From assembly GCA_964404415.1 (NCBI GenBank), contig CAYOKC010000100.1, positions 1-14,066 on the forward strand: a stretch of DNA of 14,066 nt, given 5' to 3'. The stretch's first letter is position 1; each line of letters opens with the position of its first letter. The notes beneath the pieces are model-generated. The model searched no databases. It was given only the letters and a program-made list of their open reading frames with translations, and was not told the origin of the DNA. The translations under genes were made by a program, and so were the position numbers. Of this stretch, positions 6,661-12,121 are shown one piece after another. This DNA is from Leptolinea sp964404415 (GTDB lineage Bacteria; Chloroflexota; Anaerolineae; Anaerolineales; Anaerolineaceae).

Positions 6661-6975
6661 AACACCCTTCGCGTAAGAGGGTTGAGAGTGAAAACGATGG
6701 GAAGATGGTTGTTCCTTTTCGTTGGCGTCTCATCCTGAATGGGGTGAGCTGAATACAACGATCAGGAATAAGTATTGAATCCCCAAATTGACTATCATGA
6801 TAGTGGTATAGCCAATCTCAAGAACTGTGGGGGAAATGCTGAACGCGGGTCTGAGTGTGATTTAGCTGGCGCAAAACTTGTAACCTTCTCTGTGAGTCAT
6901 TCACAGATCCTTAACAGATAATCTCATACGTTACCTGGTTTTACCAAATTCACACCACAAGGTCGAGGGAAGAAT
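6661..6975 (+). other. Long structured leader between the riboswitch and nrdD
   Basis: About 315 nt without a convincing gene. It holds a 5-bp hairpin ACCCT/AGGGT (6664-6682). CTCATCC/GGGTGAG (6729-6748) competes with a nested pairing GGGG/CCCC (6741-6744 with 6781-6784) plus AATAC/GTATT (6752-6756 with 6772-6776). A perfect 14-bp palindrome ACTATCATGATAGT spans 6791-6804, and a hairpin TCTGTGA-GTCAT-TCACAGA spans 6889-6907. No hairpin followed by a T-run is seen, so the riboswitch's expression platform is not a classic terminator. The nrdD ribosome site GAGGGA is at 6965-6970. A 13-codon ORF at 6697-6738 exists but has poor ribosome-site support. Confidence 0.5.
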
Positions 6976-9060
6976 ATGGACATGAATCCGTCACAATTTA
7001 TACCGGTTGAAATCGCCCAATCCGAGGTTAAACAGCCGTCCCTTGACCGCGTGTTCTCGTCCATCCAGAAACGGGATGGACGTGTGGATGATTTTGATAT
7101 TGATAAGATCGCCATGGCGATCTATAAAGCCGCCGAAGCCGTGGGCGGGCATGATATCCGCACGGCCCGCTACCTGGCGGACCGTGTGGTGGATTACCTT
7201 CACCAGAAGAACATCCTCATTCCTTCCGTGGAAGAAGTGCAGGATGCTGTTGAAAAAGTGCTGATCGAAAACGGCCACGCGAAGACAGCTAAAGCCTACA
7301 TCCTTTACCGTGACCGCCGCACGCGCATTCGCGAGGGGAAATCCGAACTGATGGATGCCGTGGCGGAAACCCTGGTGGAGACCAACCGCGAGAATGCCAA
7401 CGTGGGCAACTCTCCCTCCGCCAAGATGCTGCAGATTGCTTCAGCCGCCAGCCGGCAGTATTACCTCTCCCGCCTGATCCCCGAAGATATGGCCCAGGCG
7501 CACGTCAACGGTGACATCCATATTCACGACCTGGATTTCTATGCCAAAACCCTCACCTGCGTGCAGATCCCGCTGGGGCGCCTCTTGCACACCGGGTTTG
7601 ACACCGGTCACGGCTATATCCGACCTCCGCGCCGGCCGGGTTCCGCCGCCGCCCAGGCAGCCATCATCCTGCAAAGCTCACAGAATGACATGCACGGCGG
7701 CCAGTCCTTTGCTTTCTTTGACCGCGACATGGCCGAATTCATGGCTGACGCGGAAGAAAATGAGATCTACCAGGCTATGGAAGGTCTGGTCTATAACTTG
7801 AATTCCATGCACAGCCGTGCCGGGGCGCAGGTACCGTTCAGTTCCATCAATCTGGGCTGCGACACCAGCGAAGCCGGGCGGGCCGTCACCCGCAATCTGC
7901 TGCTGGCGTATGAAAAAGGCCTTGGCCGCGGGGAGACCCCCATCTTCCCGAACATCATCTTCCGGGTGAAAGCCGGTGTCAACCTCAACCCGGGTGACCC
8001 GAACTACGACCTGTTCCAACTGGCCATCCGCACGGCGGCCACCCGCATGAATCCCACCTTCTCCTTTATGGACGCGCCGCACAATAAACCGTTTGGCTCC
8101 GAAGTGGCGTACATGGGCTGCCGCACGCGTGTGATCGCCGACCGCCATGGTTCAGCTATCAGCGACGGCCGCGGCAACCTTTCTTTCACTTCCATTAACC
8201 TGCCGCGTCTGGCTTTGCGCGCCTCCGGCGATACAACCAAATTCTACGGGCTGCTTGAAGAAACCCTCACCCTTGTAGCCCGTCAGTTGATGCACCGTTA
8301 TCAGATCCAATCCCACTTGAAGGTAAAGGATATGCCCTTCCTGATGGGGCAGGGCCTGTATGCCGAATCGGATCATTTACAGCCGTGTGACGAAATTGGA
8401 ATTGCGTCCCGTCATGGAACATTGTCAATTGGTTTCATCGGACTGTCGGAAACATTGACTATCCTCTCCGGGTCGAACCACGCGCAATCTCCGGCATCCC
8501 GCCAGCTCGGGTTGGAGATCGTCGGCTTTATGCGCCAGTTGACGGATTACTTTGCTGAAGAATATGACATGAACTTCACCCTGCTGGCCACCCCCGCGGA
8601 AGGCCTTTCCGGCCGCTTCCTGAAGATAGACCGCAAGGTGTACGGGGTCATCCCCGGGATCACAGATAAAGATTATTACACCAACAGCTTCCACGTTCCG
8701 GTGAGCAGCGATATCACAGCCTACGAGAAGATGTCCATCGAAGGTCCGTACCATGCCATGACCAATGCCGGTCATATCAGCTATGTGGAATTGGATGCGC
8801 CTCCTGTCAATAACCTTGGCGCCTTTGAGACCATTGTGCGTACCATGGGTCAGTTGGGTATCGGCTATGGCGGCATCAACTTCCCGATCGATGAGTGCCG
8901 CCTGTGCGGTTTCAGCGGTCTGATCGATGACGAATGCCCGAAATGCGGTTGCGGTGACATCCGCCGCATCCGCCGCATCACCGGGTACCTGTCCACTCTT
9001 GACCGTTTCAACGCCGCCAAGCAGGCCGAACTTCACGACCGGCATTCGCACCTTCATTAA
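6976..9060 (+). CDS. nrdD: Anaerobic (class III) ribonucleoside-triphosphate reductase
   Basis: A 694-residue glycyl-radical enzyme that reduces ribonucleoside triphosphates to deoxy forms without oxygen. An N-terminal ATP-cone domain covers about 28-120 (SIQKRDGRVDDFDIDKIAMAI). The catalytic barrel has Cys195 (TLTCVQIPL) and the finger-loop Cys382 in YMGCRTRV, the likely thiyl-radical residue. A zinc site CxxC-x9-CxxC follows (Cys641, Cys644, Cys654, Cys657). The glycyl-radical site is Gly670 in RRITGYLSTLDRFN, 24 residues from the end. Length and motifs are intact, so it should be functional. GAGGGA 5 bases upstream supports the ATG at 6976; the ATG at 6982 is a less well spaced alternative. 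A B12 riboswitch precedes it, and the activase gene follows 3 bases after the stop. Confidence 0.97.
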   Translation: MDMNPSQFIPVEIAQSEVKQPSLDRVFSSIQKRDGRVDDFDIDKIAMAIYKAAEAVGGHDIRTARYLADRVVDYLHQKNILIPSVEEVQDAVEKVLIENGHAKTAKAYILYRDRRTRIREGKSELMDAVAETLVETNRENANVGNSPSAKMLQIASAASRQYYLSRLIPEDMAQAHVNGDIHIHDLDFYAKTLTCVQIPLGRLLHTGFDTGHGYIRPPRRPGSAAAQAAIILQSSQNDMHGGQSFAFFDRDMAEFMADAEENEIYQAMEGLVYNLNSMHSRAGAQVPFSSINLGCDTSEAGRAVTRNLLLAYEKGLGRGETPIFPNIIFRVKAGVNLNPGDPNYDLFQLAIRTAATRMNPTFSFMDAPHNKPFGSEVAYMGCRTRVIADRHGSAISDGRGNLSFTSINLPRLALRASGDTTKFYGLLEETLTLVARQLMHRYQIQSHLKVKDMPFLMGQGLYAESDHLQPCDEIGIASRHGTLSIGFIGLSETLTILSGSNHAQSPASRQLGLEIVGFMRQLTDYFAEEYDMNFTLLATPAEGLSGRFLKIDRKVYGVIPGITDKDYYTNSFHVPVSSDITAYEKMSIEGPYHAMTNAGHISYVELDAPPVNNLGAFETIVRTMGQLGIGYGGINFPIDECRLCGFSGLIDDECPKCGCGDIRRIRRITGYLSTLDRFNAAKQAELHDRHSHLH

Positions 9061-9063
9061 GTC

Positions 9064-9561
9064 ATGCGCGTCAGATTGGCCGGGATATCCCGGGAAAGCG
9101 TCACCGACGGGCCGGGGATGCGGGTCACCGTGTTCTTTCAGGGCTGTGAGCATCACTGTCCCGGCTGCCACAACCCCCAGACCTGGGATCGGGACGGCGG
9201 GACGGATTATGACCTGGCCGATGTGTTCACCCTGCTGCGCGACAACCCGATGATCTCGGGCATCACCCTGAGCGGCGGCGAACCCTTCCTTCAGCCCGAA
9301 GCTGCCCTTGAATTGGCCTGTGAATTCCATGCGCGCGGCAAGGATGTGTGGGCTTACACCGGCTTCCTGTGGGAGCACCTGCTCAATGAAAATGACCCGG
9401 CGCGAATGGCTTTGCTGCGTGGGTGTGACGTTCTGGTCGACGGGCCGTTCAAGCAGGCGGAACGCTTTCCCGGACTGGTCTTTAGGGGCTCGGCAAACCA
9501 ACGCATGATAGATGTCAAATCCAGCCTGAAGCAAAACCAACTAATTGAATGGTCCCCGTAG
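9064..9561 (+). CDS. nrdG: Anaerobic ribonucleotide reductase activating protein (radical SAM)
   Basis: A 165-residue radical-SAM activase that installs the glycyl radical on NrdD. The cluster motif CxxxCxxC is Cys28, Cys32, Cys35 in QGCEHHCPGCHNPQT; the SAM-binding SGGEP is at 70-74; the C-terminal FRGSANQRMIDV is typical of NrdG. It begins 3 bases after the nrdD stop with no clear ribosome site of its own (CTTCATTAAGTC precedes the ATG), so translation is probably coupled to nrdD. Length matches the family (about 150-170). The TAG stop lies in the first bases of a small inverted-repeat element, so the last few residues may be shaped by that insertion. Confidence 0.96.
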   Translation: MRVRLAGISRESVTDGPGMRVTVFFQGCEHHCPGCHNPQTWDRDGGTDYDLADVFTLLRDNPMISGITLSGGEPFLQPEAALELACEFHARGKDVWAYTGFLWEHLLNENDPARMALLRGCDVLVDGPFKQAERFPGLVFRGSANQRMIDVKSSLKQNQLIEWSP

Positions 9562-9638
9562 GTTGGGTAATACGCTCATTCACCAATCTAATCTATAGTA
9601 ACTTAATAAATCTATCGCAGAAGTGCGTTTTACCCAAC
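9562..9638. repeat. Small inverted-repeat element abutting the nrdG stop codon
   Basis: The arms at 9562-9577 and 9623-9638 are inverted copies matching at 14 of 16 positions (GTTGGGTAAtACGCtC against GTTGGGTAAaACGCaC). They enclose 45 AT-rich bases with no coding potential. The outer ends read GTAGGTTGGG on the left and CCCAACATGG on the right, similar in style to the GTAGGTTGGGT...ACCCAACA palindromic repeats scattered in many bacterial genomes (recalled resemblance, not searched). It could be a MITE or REP remnant. It may also act as a hairpin between the convergent nrdG and plsC transcripts. No target-site duplication is obvious and no second copy is present in the window. Confidence 0.6.
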
Positions 9639-9667
9639 ATGGTCTGCCGGGTCCAGTGCCTTGCTAT

Positions 9668-9695
9668 TAAAAGAACATCCTTATAAAGCAGGATG
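9668..9695 (-). terminator. Weak candidate terminator for the lipid kinase-plsC unit
   Basis: On the minus strand, CATCC pairs with GGATG around a 10-base AT-rich loop and is followed by TTCTTTTAATAG. The stem is only 5 bp and lies about 90 bases past the plsC stop, so this is tentative. Confidence 0.3.
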
Positions 9696-9785
9696 ATTCC
9701 CCCACAACTCCGCCCAACACCCACCCGCTGACAAACCCCGTGGTGAAATTCTAAAAAAGATTTCCAGCCCGCATGCAAGAAAAAG

Positions 9786-10460
9786 TCAATCCGCGATAAA
9801 TTCGAGGTATTTCTGTGTCGCGTTTTGCAGGTCAGAATAATACCCACGGTATTCCGGCGGAAGCAGCGCGGCAATGCGGTACATGATCTCAGCGGTCATG
9901 ATTTCACGTTCTTCGCGCGAAGGCAGCGTTCCTTCATACTTCAGCCGGAAAGGTCTGCCCACCCGCATGGTGAATGGTGTGCGGCTGAATCCTTTGATCT
10001 TGTCCCAAAAAACTTCACTGCCATAACTGGCGATCGGCAGGATGGGCGCGCCCGATTTGGCTGCCAGTGGAACAATACCGGGCTGTCCTTTTAGAAGTTT
10101 TCCACTGCCGCTTCGCGTGCCCTCCGGGGCTATGACCAGTATCTTCCCTTCTTTTAATACGCGCAGGGCTTCGCGGAAAGCGCCCATATCGGCTTCCCCC
10201 CGGCGGATCGGAATAGACTCCCACTGGTTAAAAAGCATGCCCATAAAAGGATTGTGCCAGGTTTCCGTTTTGACCAGTGGCACAACTTTTCGAGGCTGCA
10301 AATGGCTCAACAGGATTGGCGCGTCCAGAAAGTTGACGTGGTTGCCGGCCAGAATAAGCGGCCCTTCCATTGGAATGCGATTCAGTTCGGTATCATCAAT
10401 TTCACAGATGGTCCGCGAAATTCCACGCAGGGTGAAATTGACAACACCGGCGATGGTCAT
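9786..10460 (-). CDS. plsC: 1-acyl-sn-glycerol-3-phosphate acyltransferase (PlsC family)
   Basis: A 224-residue lysophospholipid acyltransferase. Motif I is NHVNFLD (His41-x4-Asp46, catalytic pair). Motif II is SIPIRRGE (Arg86/Arg87). Motif III is APEGTRS (Glu113-Ser117, glycerol-phosphate binding). Motif IV is GIVPLAAKSGAPILPIA. It should acylate lysophosphatidic acid to phosphatidic acid at the inner membrane face. It starts one base after the stop of the lipid-kinase gene, with AAGGAA at 10467-10472 as ribosome site, so the two are cotranscribed. Assignment to true PlsC rather than another acyltransferase of the superfamily is likely but not certain. Confidence 0.9.
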   Translation of the reverse strand: MTIAGVVNFTLRGISRTICEIDDTELNRIPMEGPLILAGNHVNFLDAPILLSHLQPRKVVPLVKTETWHNPFMGMLFNQWESIPIRRGEADMGAFREALRVLKEGKILVIAPEGTRSGSGKLLKGQPGIVPLAAKSGAPILPIASYGSEVFWDKIKGFSRTPFTMRVGRPFRLKYEGTLPSREEREIMTAEIMYRIAALLPPEYRGYYSDLQNATQKYLEFIAD

Positions 10461-10461
10461 T

Positions 10462-11388
10462 TCAGTTCCTTAAGCCCGGTTGGTAGAGCATATCCAGCTT
10501 ACCGGGGTGCAGTTCAATGCGGATAGCATTGCCTTTTTCGCAGACAGTCTCCCCGTCCGCGTGAGCCGGGATACCGCCATCCAATGCCTGTATCTCCAGT
10601 TGGTTGGTGCGTAAAAAGGTGACAGCCGGATCGCCTTTCTGCGAACCCTTGGTGAACTTGCTTACCAGCGGCAGCAGCTCGCGCCGGCGCACCTGATTGA
10701 CAACGCACAGATCGAACTTGCCATCTTCAGGGTTGCTCTCCGGCGCCATGTAAAAACCGCCGCCCATGCGGATGCCGTTCATGATCGAAACCATCAGGTA
10801 GCGGCCGATGTGTTCTCCTTCCGCCGTCACCAGTTTTAATTGTGGTGCGTTGAAGTACAGCAGGGTGGTTTTCAGGGCGGCCACGATATACGAGGCAAAG
10901 CCTGTGAGTAGTTTTAATTTCAAAGATTCAAAGCCAACCACCGCGTCAAATCCCACACCCACCCCGTTGGCAAAGTACCGGCCGGTGGGGAAGTTTTCGC
11001 CGTATACGCGGCCCACGTCAATGGCACGGCGGCTGCCATTGGTGACGCACTGGCAGGCTTCGGCGACTGTCGCCGGAATGCCCATGCTGTACGCCAGGTC
11101 GTTGCCGCGCCCGACGGGGATGATGGCCATGGCTGGCTGTACGCCGCGGGAATGGTCGGCTTCCAGAATGCCATTTAAAACTTCGTTTGCAGTGCCGTCA
11201 CCGCCAGCAGAAACGATCACATCATAACCGGCGGCGCCGCGTGCCAGTTCAAGGGCATGACCCCGGCGTTCTGTTCGAATTAAGGTGAAATCAAGTCCGG
11301 CAGAACGGAAGTGTTCCTCAATCTCAGGTATTGACCGTTCTCCATGTCCGCGGCCTGAAATGGGATTAACAATGATGAGATATTTCAT
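10462..11388 (-). CDS. Diacylglycerol kinase-family lipid kinase (YegS/DgkB-like)
   Basis: A 308-residue DAGK catalytic-domain protein. Motifs in order are NPISGRG near the N-terminus (residues 8-14, nucleotide binding), AGGDGTANEVLNG (GGDGT at 62-66) and PVGRGNDLA (GRGND at 93-97). A beta-sandwich C-terminal domain follows, with MNGIRMGGGFYMAPESNPEDGKFD and ending HPGKLDMLYQPG. No membrane helix is visible. The family phosphorylates diacylglycerol, or in some members other lipids, using ATP. The next gene encodes a phosphatidic-acid-forming acyltransferase, which favours diacylglycerol, but YegS and sphingosine kinases share these motifs. GGAG at 11395-11398 supports the start. Confidence 0.92.
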   Translation of the reverse strand: MKYLIIVNPISGRGHGERSIPEIEEHFRSAGLDFTLIRTERRGHALELARGAAGYDVIVSAGGDGTANEVLNGILEADHSRGVQPAMAIIPVGRGNDLAYSMGIPATVAEACQCVTNGSRRAIDVGRVYGENFPTGRYFANGVGVGFDAVVGFESLKLKLLTGFASYIVAALKTTLLYFNAPQLKLVTAEGEHIGRYLMVSIMNGIRMGGGFYMAPESNPEDGKFDLCVVNQVRRRELLPLVSKFTKGSQKGDPAVTFLRTNQLEIQALDGGIPAHADGETVCEKGNAIRIELHPGKLDMLYQPGLRN

Positions 11389-11450
11389 GTTTTACTCCGG
11401 GTGACAGAGTGAGAGATCAGTTTTGTTTTAGTGCTGAGATGAGGTATTGA

Positions 11451-11479
11451 ATTATACAGGATAAGTCCTATCCCGATTT
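11451..11479 (-). promoter_or_regulatory. Candidate promoter of the lipid kinase-plsC unit
   Basis: On the minus strand a perfect TATAAT (plus positions 11451-11456) lies about 65 bases before the kinase ATG. The -35 region at 17-18 bp is poor. Immediately upstream, GGATAAGTCCTATCC (11459-11473) is an odd palindrome with 6 of 7 pairs and could be an operator. Confidence 0.4.
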
Positions 11480-11571
11480 ATTACCCTTATATTACAGAAT
11501 GGAAACCGGTACTCAATAGATAAAACACGGAATGATCAATAGAGTTACCATCGTTCATGAAAAATTGACTA

Positions 11572-11600
11572 TTGAAGAAATCCTATATTTTTTGTAGAAT
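11572..11600 (+). promoter_or_regulatory. Candidate promoter of gltB
   Basis: TTGAAG (11572-11577) and TAGAAT (11595-11600) are spaced by 17 bp, in an AT-rich stretch. A start near 11607 would give a leader of about 515 nt before the gltB ATG. Other promoters nearer the gene are possible. Confidence 0.4.
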
Positions 11601-11620
11601 ATGGCCTAAATAGATTTCCG

Positions 11621-11638
11621 GTCACCCGAACGGGTGAC
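11621..11638. repeat. 18-bp palindrome GTCACCCG-AA-CGGGTGAC
   Basis: Perfect 8-bp arms around AA. It is located just after the -10 of the candidate gltB promoter. The nearest T-run (TTCTTTTT) starts about 12 bases further on, too far for a standard terminator, so an operator is the better reading. Confidence 0.5.
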
Positions 11639-11773
11639 TCTGATCTGAATTCTTTTTCCCCCATTTCTATTTCAATCGAATAGTTTCGCTACAGGTAGGT
11701 TTACATGGTTGTTAAACCCGTTATTCCATATTCATCAATCCCGGATAAAGTCTGTTTGTTGTTTTCCCTGTTC

Positions 11774-11806
11774 ACCCGGGTAATGATTAAAAGTACCCAT
11801 TCGGGT
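11774..11806. repeat. Pair of ACCC/GGGT palindromes
   Basis: ACCCGGGT (11774-11781) and ACCC-N4-GGGT (11795-11806) have centres 23 bp apart, about two helical turns. Each continues to the right as GGGTAAT, giving a direct repeat with a 25-bp period. Confidence 0.45.
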
Positions 11807-12051
11807 AATACCCCTGTACGCGAAAAAACCTATAATCGGAAAATGGGTTCCCTCCCTGACCGGAACCTTCCACTTTCTCTACCCTTTCCCCCGATGTTGA
11901 AACTTATGACGACCGCATCCCGAGATGTCTGCCATCCTATCCCTGTAGTTCGTGGCGGTGGGTTCGCCGGCCGTGCCGGCTGGTTCAACTCGTGGGCTGC
12001 GGTTCTTCTCGTCTCCTTCTGACGTACCCCAAACCCGGCCTTGTCCATATC

Positions 12052-12067
12052 CCACCCGTACGGGTGG
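12052..12067. repeat. 16-bp perfect palindrome CCACCCGTACGGGTGG
   Basis: Perfect two-fold symmetry with no spacer, ending 54 bases before the gltB ATG. It shares the ACCC-N4-GGGT core with two upstream sites. Confidence 0.55.
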
Positions 12068-12121
12068 TAGTTTGCTATATCTATCGCCTATGCGCGAATT
12101 TCGCCCTTGAGGAAGACAGCC

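Larger units (their letters stand above)
11601..12121 (+). other. Long gltB upstream/leader region with repeated ACCC/GGGT palindromes
   Basis: No convincing gene; a 105-codon frame at 11705-12022 has no recognisable protein features. It contains GTCACCCG-AA-CGGGTGAC (11621-11638), ACCCGGGT (11774-11781), ACCC-ATTC-GGGT (11795-11806) and CCACCCGTACGGGTGG (12052-12067). CGGGTAAT occurs twice, at 11777-11784 and 11802-11809. A GC hairpin GCCGGC-CGT-GCCGGC (11966-11980) is flanked by GGTTC on both sides. The ribosome site for gltB is GAGG at 12109-12112. The palindromes could be binding sites of a nitrogen regulator or leader-RNA hairpins. Confidence 0.5.

Noticed and set aside
6697..6738. 13-codon ORF in the nrdD leader as a leader peptide
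   Set aside because: Poor ribosome-site spacing, no runs of regulatory codons, and nothing to support translation.
6791..6804. Palindrome considered as an NrdR box
   Set aside because: The half-site order and spacing from the centre do not match the 16-bp NrdR consensus, and there is no second box at the usual spacing.
6889..6907. TGTGA...TCACA considered as a CRP site
   Set aside because: The centre has 5 rather than 6 bases, which the CRP dimer would not accept in its usual geometry.
8425..9540. Long minus-strand frame (371 codons) opposite nrdD and nrdG
   Set aside because: It lies fully antisense to two well-supported genes; its length follows from their codon bias and its translation resembles no known family.
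11705..12022. 105-codon frame in the gltB upstream region
   Set aside because: The translation shows no domain, has unlike composition and no good ribosome site, and it covers several palindromes; treated as non-coding.
12052..12075. GGGTGGTA resembling a T-box element upstream of gltB
   Set aside because: The required ACCGCG continuation and specifier/antiterminator layout are missing; GGGTGG is simply half of the palindrome.
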